Positions 26,726-37,110 of a stretch of 64,000 bases of DNA are shown piece by piece. The stretch is from an uncultured Pleomorphomonas sp. (GTDB taxonomy: Bacteria; Pseudomonadota; Alphaproteobacteria; Rhizobiales; Pleomorphomonadaceae): the NCBI GenBank assembly GCA_937868725.1, contig CALMMQ010000047.1, positions 1 to 64,000 of the forward strand, read 5' to 3'. Each line of letters starts with the position of its first letter. Within the stretch, counting starts at the first letter, position 1. A program made the position numbers and the translations under genes. The notes under the pieces are model-generated. The model ran no database searches. It worked only from the letters and a program-made list of their open reading frames with translations, and was not told the DNA's origin.

Positions 26726-28021
26726 ATGCTGAACAGGACCGAAACCAACCCGACGGATTTCCCGGCGCCCGAGTGGGCGCCCGACCGCTGGACGAACATT
26801 CGCCGCGACTACAGCCATGACGACGTGCTGCGCCTGTCCGGCTCGCTCACCGTTCGCCATACCCTGGCCGAGAACGGCGCCCGGCGCCTGTGGGAACTGC
26901 TGCACACCGAGGACTTCGTTCCCACCCTCGGCACCTTCACCGGCAATCAGGCCGTTCAGCAGGTCAAGGCCGGCCTCAAGGCCATCTACCTGTCCGGCTG
27001 GCAGGTCGCCGCCGACGCCAACTCGTCGGGCAACATGTATCCCGACCAGAGCCTCTACCCGGTCGACAGCGTGCCGGCGGTCATCCGCCGCATCAATCGC
27101 GCCCTGCAGCGTGCCGACCAGATCCAGACCATGGAGCGCTTCGACGGCAAGAGCGAGGAGACCACCGACTACTTCGTGCCGATCATCGCCGACGCCGAGG
27201 CCGGCTTCGGCGGCCCGCTCAACGCCTTCGAACTGATGAAGGCGATGATCGAGGCCGGCGCCGCCGCCGTGCACTTCGAAGACCAGCTGGCGAGCGAGAA
27301 GAAGTGCGGCCATCTCGGCGGCAAGGTGCTGGTGCCGACCCGCACCTTCGTCCGGACGCTCAACGCTGCCCGCCTCGCCGCCGACGTCATGGGCGTGCCG
27401 ACGCTGATCATGGCCCGCACCGACGCCGAGGCGGCGCGGCTCATCACCTCCGACGTCGATGAATATGACGCGCCGTTCGTCACCGGCGAGCGTACCGAGG
27501 AAGGCTTCTACCGGCTCAACGGCGGCATCGAGGCGGCCATCGCCCGCGGCATCGCCTATGCGCCCTACGCCGACCTCATCTGGTGCGAGACCTCCAAGCC
27601 CGATCTTGCCGAGGCTCGCCGCTTCGCCGAGGGCGTGCGCAAGGTCCATCCCGACCAGATGCTGGCCTACAACTGCTCGCCGTCGTTCAACTGGGCCAAG
27701 CACATGGACAAGGCGGCGATGAAGATGTTCCAGCGCGAAATCGCTGCCATGGGCTACAAGTACCAGTTCATCACGCTGGCCGGTTTCCACAACCTCAGCT
27801 ACACGACGTTCGACCTGGCCAGCCGCTACAAGGCCGACGGCATGGCCGCCTACTCGGAACTGCAGCAGGCCGAGTTCGCCGCCGAGGCCCGCGGCTTCAC
27901 CGCCACGCGCCACCAGCGCGAGGTCGGCACCAGCTACTTCGACGCCGTGTCGACGACGGTGAGTGCCGGCATGTCCTCGACCACCGCCATGAAGGACTCG
28001 ACGGAAACGCACCAGTTCTGA
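26726..28021 (+). CDS. aceA: isocitrate lyase
   Basis: Glyoxylate-shunt enzyme (431 aa) cleaving isocitrate to glyoxylate and succinate. The catalytic-loop signature [16 protein letters not shown] is intact, with [11 protein letters not shown] and the [10 protein letters not shown] segment. The ATG at 26726 has AAGAGGAGG just upstream. The reading frame is open for another 37 codons upstream to an ATG at 26615 that has only a poorly spaced ribosome site. Next to a ScfR-type regulator and followed by malate synthase G, it completes the shunt for growth on acetate or other C2 units. Confidence 0.96.
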   Translation: MLNRTETNPTDFPAPEWAPDRWTNIRRDYSHDDVLRLSGSLTVRHTLAENGARRLWELLHTEDFVPTLGTFTGNQAVQQVKAGLKAIYLSGWQVAADANSSGNMYPDQSLYPVDSVPAVIRRINRALQRADQIQTMERFDGKSEETTDYFVPIIADAEAGFGGPLNAFELMKAMIEAGAAAVHFEDQLASEKKCGHLGGKVLVPTRTFVRTLNAARLAADVMGVPTLIMARTDAEAARLITSDVDEYDAPFVTGERTEEGFYRLNGGIEAAIARGIAYAPYADLIWCETSKPDLAEARRFAEGVRKVHPDQMLAYNCSPSFNWAKHMDKAAMKMFQREIAAMGYKYQFITLAGFHNLSYTTFDLASRYKADGMAAYSELQQAEFAAEARGFTATRHQREVGTSYFDAVSTTVSAGMSSTTAMKDSTETHQF

Positions 28022-28205
28022 TCCATCGAGCCCCTGAGCAGACGGCGGCGGCCGGGTTCGGATGACCTCCGGGCCCGGCCGCTGGCGTCACCCGCGACCA
28101 ATGTCGAGGGAAAATTCCGTAAAACTATCTAGACATGCGGCAGCGGGGCGGTTTTCCTCGCAACCGATCGAACGGGCGCGCTGCGCCGCTTAGGGGAGAC
28201 AGGAA

Positions 28206-30371
28206 ATGACGGAGCGCGTTCAGCGCCATGGGCTGTCGGTGGCTGCAGTTCTCGACCAGTTCATCACCTCGGAAGTGCTGCCGGGAACCGGTATCGACGC
28301 CGATCGCTTCTGGTCGGCGGCGGCGGCGGTCATCGGCCATTTCGCCCCGCTCAATCACGCGCTCTTGGTGCGCCGCGACCTGATGCAGGCCAAGATCGAC
28401 GCCTGGCACCGCGAACGAGCCGGCAAGGCCCACGACCCGGCCGCCTACCGGGCCATGCTGGCCGACATCGGCTACATCGTGCCCGAAGGCAAGCCGTTCA
28501 CCGTCGAGACCACCGGTACCGATCCCGAGATCGCCACGCTGGCCGGGCCGCAGCTGGTGGTGCCGGTGATGAACGCCCGCTACGCCCTCAACGCCGCCAA
28601 CGCCCGCTGGGGCAGCCTTTACGACGCGCTCTATGGCACCGACGCCATCGACGGGCCGATCGGCAGCGGCTACGACCGGACACGCGGCGCCGCCGTCGTT
28701 GCCCGCGCCAAGGCGGCGCTCGATGTCGCCGCGACGCTGACCATGGGCAGTCATGCCGACGTCGTCCGCTACTCCGTCGACGGCGACCGGCTGGCCATCC
28801 GTCTCAAGGACGGCTCGGAAACCGGCCTCGTCGATCCCTACGCCTTCGCCGGCTATGTCGGCCCGGCCGAGGCGCCGCACGCCATCGTGCTCGTCCGCCA
28901 CGGCCTGCATCTCGAGCTGCGCATCGATCGCGCCCATGCCATCGGCGCCGATGATCCGGCCGGCATCGCCGACATCGTCATCGAGAGCGCCCTTTCCACC
29001 ATCATGGACCTTGAGGATTCCATCGCCGCCGTCGACGCCGACGACAAGGTGGTGGCCTATCGCAACTGGCTCGGCCTGATGAACGGCTCCCTTGAGGCCA
29101 GCTTCGCCAAGGGCGGCGAGACGATCAGCCGCCGCCTCAACGGCGATCGCCACTACCTCAAGCCGGACGGCCGTCCGCTGACGCTCAAGGGCCTGTCGCT
29201 GATGCTGGTGCGCAACGTCGGTCACCTGATGACCAGCGATGCCATCCTCGATGGCCGGGGCGCCAAGGTGCCCGAAGGCATCATGGACGCGCTCATCACC
29301 ACCGCCATCGCCCTGCACGATGCCGGCCCGGCCGGCCGCCACGTCAACAGCCGCGCCGGCGCCATCTACATCGTCAAGCCGAAGATGCACGGTCCGGAGG
29401 AAGTGGCCTTCGCCAACCGGCTGTTCGACGCCGTCGAGGACGCCTTCGGCCTTGCCCGCCACACCATCAAGATGGGCATCATGGACGAGGAGCGGCGCAC
29501 CTCGGTCAACCTGCTGGAATGCGTCCGGGCGGCGCGCGGCCGGGTGTTCTTCATCAACACGGGCTTCCTCGACCGCACGGGCGACGAGATCCACACGTCG
29601 ATGCACGCCGGGCCGATGATCCGCAAGGGCGACATGAAGGGCTCGCGCTGGATCACCGCCTACGAGAACGGCAACGTCGACGTCGGCCTGCTCGCCGGCC
29701 TGCCCGGCCGGGCCCAGATCGGCAAGGGCATGTGGGCGGCGCCTGACCGCATGGCGGCGATGCTGACCGAAAAAGTCGGGCATCCGCGCGCCGGTGCTTC
29801 CACGGCCTGGGTGCCGTCGCCGACGGCGGCCAGTCTGCACGCCCTGCACTATCTCGAGATCGACGTCACCGGCCGCCAGCGCGTGCTGCGGGGACGGCCA
29901 CGCGCCAGCCTCGACGACCTCCTGGCCGTGCCCATCTCGCCCGACAAGCCGTGGAACCGGTCGGAGGTGCAGGCGGAGATCGACAACAACGCCCAGGGGC
30001 TGCTCGGCTACGTCGTGCGCTGGATCGATCAGGGCGTCGGCTGCTCCAAGGTGCCCGATATCCACGACGTCGGCCTGATGGAAGACCGCGCCACCTTGCG
30101 CATTTCCAGCCAGCACATGGCCAACTGGCTGAAGCACGGGGTGGTGACGGCCGAGCAGATCACCGAAACGATGAAGCGCATGGCGGCGGTTGTCGACCGC
30201 CAGAACGCCGGCGATCCCGCCTACCGGCCGATGGCGCCCGATTTCGAATCGTCGCTGGCTTTCCAGGCGGCGCTGGCCTTGGTCTTCGAGGGCGACAAGC
30301 AGCCGAACGGCTATACCGAACCGCTGCTGCATGCCTTCCGGATAAGAAAAAAGACTGAATTGGCAAAGTGA
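28206..30371 (+). CDS. glcB: malate synthase G
   Basis: Monomeric malate synthase (721 aa) condensing glyoxylate with acetyl-CoA. The length is typical of the G isoform. Visible signatures are [28 protein letters not shown], the catalytic-core [19 protein letters not shown]-like segment and the [14 protein letters not shown] stretch. AGGA immediately precedes the ATG. It lies 184 bp downstream of aceA on the same strand, so one transcript or two co-regulated ones are both possible. Confidence 0.95.
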   Translation: MTERVQRHGLSVAAVLDQFITSEVLPGTGIDADRFWSAAAAVIGHFAPLNHALLVRRDLMQAKIDAWHRERAGKAHDPAAYRAMLADIGYIVPEGKPFTVETTGTDPEIATLAGPQLVVPVMNARYALNAANARWGSLYDALYGTDAIDGPIGSGYDRTRGAAVVARAKAALDVAATLTMGSHADVVRYSVDGDRLAIRLKDGSETGLVDPYAFAGYVGPAEAPHAIVLVRHGLHLELRIDRAHAIGADDPAGIADIVIESALSTIMDLEDSIAAVDADDKVVAYRNWLGLMNGSLEASFAKGGETISRRLNGDRHYLKPDGRPLTLKGLSLMLVRNVGHLMTSDAILDGRGAKVPEGIMDALITTAIALHDAGPAGRHVNSRAGAIYIVKPKMHGPEEVAFANRLFDAVEDAFGLARHTIKMGIMDEERRTSVNLLECVRAARGRVFFINTGFLDRTGDEIHTSMHAGPMIRKGDMKGSRWITAYENGNVDVGLLAGLPGRAQIGKGMWAAPDRMAAMLTEKVGHPRAGASTAWVPSPTAASLHALHYLEIDVTGRQRVLRGRPRASLDDLLAVPISPDKPWNRSEVQAEIDNNAQGLLGYVVRWIDQGVGCSKVPDIHDVGLMEDRATLRISSQHMANWLKHGVVTAEQITETMKRMAAVVDRQNAGDPAYRPMAPDFESSLAFQAALALVFEGDKQPNGYTEPLLHAFRIRKKTELAK

Positions 30372-30498
30372 TGAATTGATCGAAGCGAATGCCTATCTGA
30401 AGATTGTCACCTAAGCTGGACCCGCTGTCTCGACACGGGCCCGGTGAGGCGAGACCGAAGGCCCACGCCACGCGAGGCCGGAAAAATGGAGCGCCGCC

Positions 30499-31329
30499 AT
30501 GACGATCAGAGACATCTTCACCATCATCGACAGCTACAATGACAACATGGTAGCCGCCAACGCGGCGCTGCAGCTGGCCACCGTCAATCAGGCGCACGTC
30601 ACCGGCGTCGCCCTGGCGATGGAGCCGCTGACGCCGGGCTTCCTGGCCTCGCCCATCCCGGCCGAGTACCTCGTCGAGGCCATCGCCACCGCCGAGAACA
30701 ATGCCAAGGACGCCGCCGCCCGCTTCTCCGCCAAGGCGGCCGAACTCGGCGTCGAGGCGGAGGCGCGCGCCACCACCATCTATTCGGGCGGCACGCCGAC
30801 CATCGTTCGTCAGGCCCAGCTGTCCGACCTGATCGTCGTCGGCCAGGACGACCCCGAGCAGCCCGAACCGATGCGGGCGGCGCTGATTGAGGCCATGCTG
30901 TTCGATTCGGGCGTGCCGACGCTGATCATCCCCACCGGCTGGACGAAGCCGATCTCCTTCGAGCGCGTCATGGTGGCCTGGGACGGCTCGTCGACGTCGG
31001 CCCGCGCCGTGCACGCGGCGCTGCCGGTGTTCCACTTCTCGGCCCTCATCGACATCGCCATCGTCGCCGGCTCGAAGAAGTGGGAGGGGGAACCGGGCGC
31101 CGATGTGGCGGCCTATCTCGCCCGCCACAAGCATTCGGTGACGGTGAGCACCGTGACGCGCGACAACACCGACGTCTGCACGCGCCTGCTCGCCCACGCC
31201 GCCAAGATCGATGCCGATCTCGTCATCATGGGCGGCTACGGCCACAACCGCTTCCGCGAATTCGTGGTCGGCGGCGTGACGCGCGAGATGCTGTCGCGCA
31301 TGACCGTGCCGACGCTGATGATGCATTGA
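30499..31329 (+). CDS. universal stress protein, tandem UspA domains
   Basis: Cytoplasmic stress protein (276 aa) of two UspA-like halves. The second half keeps the nucleotide-binding signature GGYGHNRFREFVVGGVTREML at the C-terminus; the first half has a degenerate version around SDLIVVGQDD. This is the usual layout of double-domain Usp proteins, in which one half binds ATP. It stands between glcB and the acyl-CoA synthetase/GNAT gene with spacers over 120 bp. No specific role can be given. Confidence 0.88.
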   Translation: MTIRDIFTIIDSYNDNMVAANAALQLATVNQAHVTGVALAMEPLTPGFLASPIPAEYLVEAIATAENNAKDAAARFSAKAAELGVEAEARATTIYSGGTPTIVRQAQLSDLIVVGQDDPEQPEPMRAALIEAMLFDSGVPTLIIPTGWTKPISFERVMVAWDGSSTSARAVHAALPVFHFSALIDIAIVAGSKKWEGEPGADVAAYLARHKHSVTVSTVTRDNTDVCTRLLAHAAKIDADLVIMGGYGHNRFREFVVGGVTREMLSRMTVPTLMMH

Positions 31330-31493
31330 CCGGCGCGGGTCGCCGCACCGGCGCGGTGGTGGCCCGACCTCAGCCGAAAGAGCAAGCCCCGCCGCCCCAA
31401 ACGGGGCAGCGGGCCGGTCTCGGGATCTGCTAGGATGCCCGTCACGGTGGCGATCAGCCTCCCCGCCAACGCCACACGTTCGACGGAGACGAC

Positions 31494-34226
31494 ATGAGCC
31501 TCGAGACCATCGAGCCGTTCTTCAAGCCGGCAACGATCGCCTTGGTTGGCGCCTCGACCCGCCCCGGGTCGGTCGGTGCCATCCTGGCCCATAACCTCAT
31601 GGACTACGGGCGCGAGCGCCTTCACCTGGTCAATCCGGCCGGCGGCGACATTGATGGCCTTACCGTGCACACGTCGGTGGCGGCGCTGCCGCTGACGCCG
31701 GAACTGGCGATCATCGCCGTGCCGCCGACCGCCGTCGTCGAGGTGATGGAAGCGCTCGGCGCCAAGGGTGTGCGCCATGCGCTGGTGATCACCACCGGCC
31801 TCGGCCAGGGACCGGGCAGCATCTTCGCGGCCATGGGCGAGGCGGCCCGCCGCCACGGCATTCACGTCATCGGTCCGAACAGCGCCGGCATCCAGATTCC
31901 CGCCCTGAAGTTCAACGCCACCTTCGGCCCGCGCCTCGGCCGCAAGGGCGACCTCGCCTTCATTTCGCAATCGGGCACGCTGACCATGGTGGCGCTCGAC
32001 TGGGGCGAAAAGCACAAGATCGGCTTTTCCGGTCTGGTTTCGCTTGGCGATGCCGGCGATATCGGCTTTGCCGAGACGCTCGACCACTTCGCCCTCGACC
32101 ACACGACGCGGGCCATCCTCATCTACGTCGAGGCGATCCGCGACGCCCGCGCCTTCATGTCGGCGGCCCGCGCCGCCGCCCGTTCCAAGCCGGTGGTGCT
32201 GATCAAGGCCGGCCGCCACCCGCTCAGTGCCCGCGCCGCCGCCTCCCACACCGGCGCGCTGGCCGGCATCGATGGCGTCTACGATACCGCCTTCCGCCGA
32301 GCCGGCCTGCTGCGCGTTGCCGATCTCGGCGAGATGTTCGCCGCCGCCGAGACGCTGAGCCTGGTGCCGCGCATCAACGGCCGCCGCATCGCCGTCATCA
32401 CCAATGGCGGCGGCGTCGGCGTGCTCGCCGCCGACCGCATCGCCGATCTAGGCGGCGCTCTCGCCACCCTCGAACCTGAAACGCTCGACGAACTCGACAA
32501 GCTGCTGCCGCCCAACTGGTCGCACGCCAATCCGGTCGACATCGCCGGCAACGCCCCGGCCGAGCGCTACGCCGCCGCCCTCCGCGTCGTGCTCAACGAC
32601 AAGTCGGTCGATGCCATCATCGTCATGAATTGCCCGACGGCGCTGGCCCCCTCGCACGCCGCCGCCCAGGCGGTGGTCGAGACCATCGCCGAGTACAAGC
32701 GCAGCCATTTTGGTGTCAAGCCGATCATCGCCGCCTGGCTCGGCGCCGACGACGGCGCGGAAGACATCTTCGCCAAGGCCCGCATGCCGGTGCTCGACAC
32801 GCCGAACGCCGCCGTCGAGGGACTGATGCAGCTCGTCCATCATGCCGAGGCGCAGACGGCGCTGTCGGCAACGCCGGCCGACGTGCTGGCCGGCTTCTCG
32901 CCCGACCGGGCAGCGGCCCGCCGCGCTGTCGACGCAGCCATCGCCGACGGTCGCGACTGGCTGACGGCAAGCGAAGTCAACCAGGTGCTGTCGGCCTACG
33001 AGATCAACATCGCCCCGGCCATCATGTGCCCGACCGTCGAGGACGCCCGCCGCACGGCAGCGCGGCTGTTCGCCGACTACCGCTCGCTGGTGGCCAAGAT
33101 CGCCTCGCCCGACATCGTCCACAAGTCCGATATCGGTGGCGTCGAGCTGGAACTGGCGACGCCCGATGCGGTGGAAAGCGCCACGCGCCGCATACTCGAC
33201 CAGGCGCGCGCCGCCCGTCCCGATGCCCGCATCGACGGCGTAACGCTGCACCCGATGATCGTCGCCCCCAAGGCGGTGGAGCTGATCGCCGGCGTCGCCG
33301 ACGATCCGGTGTTTGGACCGGTGATCGTGTTCGGTCGCGGCGGCACCGCCGTCGAGGTCATCGACGACAAGGCGCTGGGTCTGCCGCCGCTCGACATCAA
33401 CCTCGCCCGCGACCTCATCGAACGGACGCGCGTCAGCCGCCAGCTGGCCGGCTACCGCGATCGCAAGCCGGTGGACAAGGATCGGCTGGCTCTGATGCTG
33501 GTCAAGGTGGCGCAATTGGTGGCCGAGGAGCCACGCATCCGCGAGATCGACCTCAACCCGCTGATCGCCGACCACGCCCGGCTGATCGTCGTCGACGCCC
33601 GCATCACCGTCAAGGCCGACACCAGCCTTGGCCTGCCCAACCTCGCCCCGCGCGTCGGCCACCCGCGGCTGGCCATCCGGCCGTATCCGACCGAATGGGA
33701 AAGCCACGCCATGCTGCCGAGCGGCCGGCGGGTGTTCCTGCGCCCGGTGCGGCCGGAGGACGAGGACCGCTATCTCGCCTTCTTCGAAAAGATGACCGAG
33801 GAGGACATGCGGCTGCGCTTCTTCGCCAAGGTGCGCGAGCTCGGCCACAGCTTCATCCTTCGCCTCACCCAGATCGACTACGCCCGCGCCATGGCCTTCA
33901 TCGCCCTCGACCCCGACAGCGGCGAGATGCTGGGCGGCGTGCGACTGCACGGCGACGCCGAGCACATCTCGGGCGAATATGCCGTGTCGGTACGCTCGGA
34001 CCTCAAGGGCCAGGGGCTCGGCTGGGTGTTGATGCGGCAGATCATCCGCTATGCCCGCAGCGAGGGCTTCCGCCACATCCACGGCGAGGTGCTGCGCGAG
34101 AACAACTCGATGCTGGCCCTTTGCCACGCCCTCGGCTTTTCGGCCAAGGTGGACCGCGACAGCCCGGAGATCATGAAGGTGGCGCTGGACGTCGCGGCGA
34201 CTTCGGACGACATCTACGGCGACTGA
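31494..34226 (+). CDS. ADP-forming acyl-CoA synthetase/GNAT acetyltransferase fusion (Pat-like)
   Basis: Large protein (910 aa) with three blocks: a CoA-binding plus succinyl-CoA-ligase-like region (IALVGASTRPGSVGA, FISQSGTLTMVALDWG, TNGGGVGVLAADR), an ATP-grasp domain (~480-690, with KSDIGGVELEL and VFGRGGTAVEV) and a C-terminal GNAT domain (~720-900, VSVRSDLKGQGLGWVLMRQII). This order is that of the Pat/PatZ/YfiQ protein lysine acetyltransferases, in which the synthetase part acts as acyl-CoA sensor. It could equally act as acetate-CoA ligase. Its position after the glyoxylate shunt genes fits control of acetyl-CoA metabolism. ACGGAGACG precedes the ATG. Confidence 0.88.
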   Translation: MSLETIEPFFKPATIALVGASTRPGSVGAILAHNLMDYGRERLHLVNPAGGDIDGLTVHTSVAALPLTPELAIIAVPPTAVVEVMEALGAKGVRHALVITTGLGQGPGSIFAAMGEAARRHGIHVIGPNSAGIQIPALKFNATFGPRLGRKGDLAFISQSGTLTMVALDWGEKHKIGFSGLVSLGDAGDIGFAETLDHFALDHTTRAILIYVEAIRDARAFMSAARAAARSKPVVLIKAGRHPLSARAAASHTGALAGIDGVYDTAFRRAGLLRVADLGEMFAAAETLSLVPRINGRRIAVITNGGGVGVLAADRIADLGGALATLEPETLDELDKLLPPNWSHANPVDIAGNAPAERYAAALRVVLNDKSVDAIIVMNCPTALAPSHAAAQAVVETIAEYKRSHFGVKPIIAAWLGADDGAEDIFAKARMPVLDTPNAAVEGLMQLVHHAEAQTALSATPADVLAGFSPDRAAARRAVDAAIADGRDWLTASEVNQVLSAYEINIAPAIMCPTVEDARRTAARLFADYRSLVAKIASPDIVHKSDIGGVELELATPDAVESATRRILDQARAARPDARIDGVTLHPMIVAPKAVELIAGVADDPVFGPVIVFGRGGTAVEVIDDKALGLPPLDINLARDLIERTRVSRQLAGYRDRKPVDKDRLALMLVKVAQLVAEEPRIREIDLNPLIADHARLIVVDARITVKADTSLGLPNLAPRVGHPRLAIRPYPTEWESHAMLPSGRRVFLRPVRPEDEDRYLAFFEKMTEEDMRLRFFAKVRELGHSFILRLTQIDYARAMAFIALDPDSGEMLGGVRLHGDAEHISGEYAVSVRSDLKGQGLGWVLMRQIIRYARSEGFRHIHGEVLRENNSMLALCHALGFSAKVDRDSPEIMKVALDVAATSDDIYGD

Positions 34227-34232
34227 AGGACG

Positions 34233-35630
34233 TCAGGCCGACTGGACGATGGCCGCCGACCAGGTGCAGACGCGGTTGCGCCCGTTGCGCTTGGCCTCGA
34301 GCAAAGCGTCGTCGGCCCGCTTGATCAGGTCTTCATCGCGCTCGCCAGCCTCCAGCGTGGCGAGACCGACGCTAATGGTCACCGGGCGCGGTACAGCTTC
34401 GGACTTGAACCAGGAAACGGCGACACGCAGGCGCTCGGCGATGCGCTGCGCTTCAGGCAGATCGCAATCGGCGAGAATGGCGACGAACTCCTCGCCGCCG
34501 ACGCGGCAGAGCAGGTGGTCGGCCTTGAGCGTCGCCGTCATGACGTGGGTGACGCCGATCAGCACCTGATCGCCGGCGGCGTGGCCGAGCGTATCGTTGA
34601 CGCGTTTGAAATGGTCGATGTCGATATAGAGCAGCGACAAGGGCCGCCCCGAGCCCCGGCTTTCCTCGGCAAGGCTGGCCAGACGGTCGAAGGCGACACG
34701 GCGGTTGCCGACGCCGGTCAGCGGATCGGTGAGCGTCAGCAGTTCCAGCTGATGGGTGCGCTGAGCTACTTCGAGCTCCAGCCGGCGGTTCGATTCGGCC
34801 AGCACTTCCTCCGACCGCTTGATCATGGTGACGTCGCCCGCCGCCGCCACCAAGCCGACACAGGCCTCGCCCTCGATGCGCGGCATGATGCGCTCAATGA
34901 TCCAGCCCCAACTGCCGTCGGCGGTGCGGATGCGCAGTTCGATTTCGGCCCGATGCGGCCGGGCGATGACGTCCGCGATCAGCTGACGGTAGCGGTCGAT
35001 ATCGTCGGGATGGACGAAGCGGTCCCAGTCGACGCTGGCGGTGGTGTCGGCGTCGAGCCCGACGTACTCGAACCAGGCGCGGTTGGTGAAATCGCGCCGC
35101 CCGGAGCGACCGGAGATCCAGATCATCGTCGGAGCATTGTCGGAGATCAGGCGGAAGCGGCGCTCGGTCTCGCTCAAGGCCTTGATGAGCACGCGCTCGA
35201 CCGAGAAGTCGTCGCCCATCGGGTCAACGGCGGCGTTGGTGATCGACCGGACGATCTTGAGGTCCATTCGGAGGATGTGCATCACCAGCCAGGTGACGAG
35301 GAACTCCAGGAAATGCTCAATGGTCTGCACTTCGGTGAGGTCGCCGCGGCCGGCGATCTCGTCGACGCGGGCGATAAAAGCCTTGTGGGCGCGGATGTGG
35401 CGGTCCTTCTCGAAGGCCGACAGCGGCGAGCGGGCCATCACCGCTTCCTCGTCGCGGAAGTGCTCGGTGGCGTAGGCGCGCAGGTTGGCGACGAGGCCGC
35501 TGAGGTCCGGCAGTGGGCCACCGCTCCCCAGCAGCAAGGCAAGCTCGTTGGTCATATCGAACAAACGCCGGTGCTGTTGGTCGATATGGGCGTTGCCAGT
35601 TTCAAGGCTGGAGTTCCAGAAGAACAGCAT
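34233..35630 (-). CDS. bacteriohemerythrin-PAS-GGDEF diguanylate cyclase
   Basis: Soluble cyclic-di-GMP synthase (465 aa). The N-terminal bacteriohemerythrin domain has all expected iron ligands (HIDQQH, HFRDEE, HIRAH, HILRMD), suggesting O2 or redox sensing. A PAS domain follows (RDFTNRAWFEYVGL, WGWIIERIMPRIEG), then GGDEF with LTDPLTGVGNRRVA and an intact RVGGEEF. No RxxD inhibitory site is visible upstream of the active loop (KADH). The open frame begins 47 codons earlier, but the ATG at 35630 places the hemerythrin fold at the N-terminus. It converges on the GNAT fusion with a 6-bp gap. Confidence 0.9.
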   Translation of the reverse strand: MLFFWNSSLETGNAHIDQQHRRLFDMTNELALLLGSGGPLPDLSGLVANLRAYATEHFRDEEAVMARSPLSAFEKDRHIRAHKAFIARVDEIAGRGDLTEVQTIEHFLEFLVTWLVMHILRMDLKIVRSITNAAVDPMGDDFSVERVLIKALSETERRFRLISDNAPTMIWISGRSGRRDFTNRAWFEYVGLDADTTASVDWDRFVHPDDIDRYRQLIADVIARPHRAEIELRIRTADGSWGWIIERIMPRIEGEACVGLVAAAGDVTMIKRSEEVLAESNRRLELEVAQRTHQLELLTLTDPLTGVGNRRVAFDRLASLAEESRGSGRPLSLLYIDIDHFKRVNDTLGHAAGDQVLIGVTHVMTATLKADHLLCRVGGEEFVAILADCDLPEAQRIAERLRVAVSWFKSEAVPRPVTISVGLATLEAGERDEDLIKRADDALLEAKRNGRNRVCTWSAAIVQSA

Positions 35631-35886
35631 GTCGTCGCTCGCCGAACGGGGCGCGCGTCTGCCCCGTTGCTTCACACCATTTCGGCCGGATCGTGCCGCG
35701 CCCGACCCCATCCTGGCGGCTGCGTTCCCTTCCGCCGGAACCAGGGAAAGAAAACAGAAGCCGCCAAACATCTTCTAAAGTCAGACAAAAACGTTAAAAA
35801 AGCTGTGCGACCTCAGCGTGCCCCAAGAATGCCTTCCACCCTTTCTGCATGTCATTGATAACTAGGTTACAACCAACCACCACGTG

Positions 35887-37110
35887 TTACCGACCGTAGA
35901 TCGGATTGGTGAAAAGCTTGGGTTCGCCGCCGTGCCAGACTTCGAAGCGCAGGAAGCGGCCGTCGAGGCGGCATTCGCAGATATGGCGATCGGCTTGCGG
36001 TTGTTCAACGGCGATGAGGCCGGTCTCGGTGACGAGGCGCACTTCATCGCCGCCCGACAGACCGTCGAAGACGATGGCGATGGGGCTGCCGACGGCGACA
36101 TCGTCGCCAAACAGCGGTGCGCCAGGCAGCGGCTCGGCGGTAAGATCGTCGGCGGCAAAGCCGACGACGTTGTGACCGGCGCGCACGGCGGCGAGGATGG
36201 CGGCGATCGACCGGCCGTCGGCGGCGAGGCGATTGGACGGCCGGCCGTGACGACGGCGGTTCTTGAGGTGGAAGTCGCTGCCGCCAGTGATGGGGAGGCG
36301 GCGACCGGCCACCAGCTGGTCCTGCCAGAAGGCCAGCGCATCGACGTTGTGCGCCGCCCAGGTGCCGTTCCAAATCTCCAGCGCGTCGAACGGCACGTCG
36401 AAGCCGGCCTGCCACTTGCCTCCAGCCGAGCGCTGGAAGGGATGGTTGATGACCACGGTGGCGCCGTTGTCCCGGGCTTCGCGCATCTTGTCGCCGACCT
36501 CCTCGGGAGCGCGGCAGCGCCAGTCGGCCACCGGCTCGACGAGACCGAAGAAATTGGTATGCCCCCAGAACGTGGTGAGCTCCATGGCCGGCAGGACCAG
36601 GATGCCCGGATCGTCGGGCCGGATGGTGTTTTGCGTCACGGTGTTGTGGTCGGTGATGGCGACGAAGTCGAGCCCGCCCTGACGGGCGCGATAGATGGCG
36701 TCGAGCACGGTGACGCCACCGTCGGAGTGTTCAGTGTGGCTGTGCAGTTCGCCGGTGAGCCAGCGGCGTTGGCGCGCGATCAGCCGCACCGTGACGTTGA
36801 CGCGCGCCTCCGGCCCGAGCTTGACGATGCCGAGCACGACGTGCCAGCGGCCGGACAGCGCGCCGGGCTGGTAGCCGGGCGTCGCCACGTCGGCGGCGAC
36901 GGTGACGTGGCCGCGCTCCGAACCGGACCACCCGCGCATGCGTCCCTGCCGGGCCAGTCCGAGATCGATGACCGAACCGGACGAAAAGCCATAGGACACC
37001 TCGATGCGGTCGACGTCGGCGGACACCTCGAACGGCAACTCGACGAACGACTTCTCTCCGCCGGGGAAATCGCTGACCGAGAACGTCAAGTGGTCATTCG
37101 AGTGGGTCAT
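35887..37110 (-). CDS. CehA/McbA-like PHP-domain metallohydrolase
   Basis: Protein (407 aa) with a C-terminal PHP metal-dependent hydrolase domain: ELHSHTEHSDG, ITDHNTVTQ, VINHPF and GGSDFH supply the metal ligands. The first ~115 residues form a beta-rich domain. CehA/McbA relatives hydrolyse phosphoesters or carbamates. The start codon overlaps the stop of the upstream alpha-mannosidase gene by four bases (ATGA), so the two are translated together. This suggests it acts on a glycan-derived or substituted substrate, which remains unknown. Confidence 0.82.
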   Translation of the reverse strand: MTHSNDHLTFSVSDFPGGEKSFVELPFEVSADVDRIEVSYGFSSGSVIDLGLARQGRMRGWSGSERGHVTVAADVATPGYQPGALSGRWHVVLGIVKLGPEARVNVTVRLIARQRRWLTGELHSHTEHSDGGVTVLDAIYRARQGGLDFVAITDHNTVTQNTIRPDDPGILVLPAMELTTFWGHTNFFGLVEPVADWRCRAPEEVGDKMREARDNGATVVINHPFQRSAGGKWQAGFDVPFDALEIWNGTWAAHNVDALAFWQDQLVAGRRLPITGGSDFHLKNRRRHGRPSNRLAADGRSIAAILAAVRAGHNVVGFAADDLTAEPLPGAPLFGDDVAVGSPIAIVFDGLSGGDEVRLVTETGLIAVEQPQADRHICECRLDGRFLRFEVWHGGEPKLFTNPIYGR

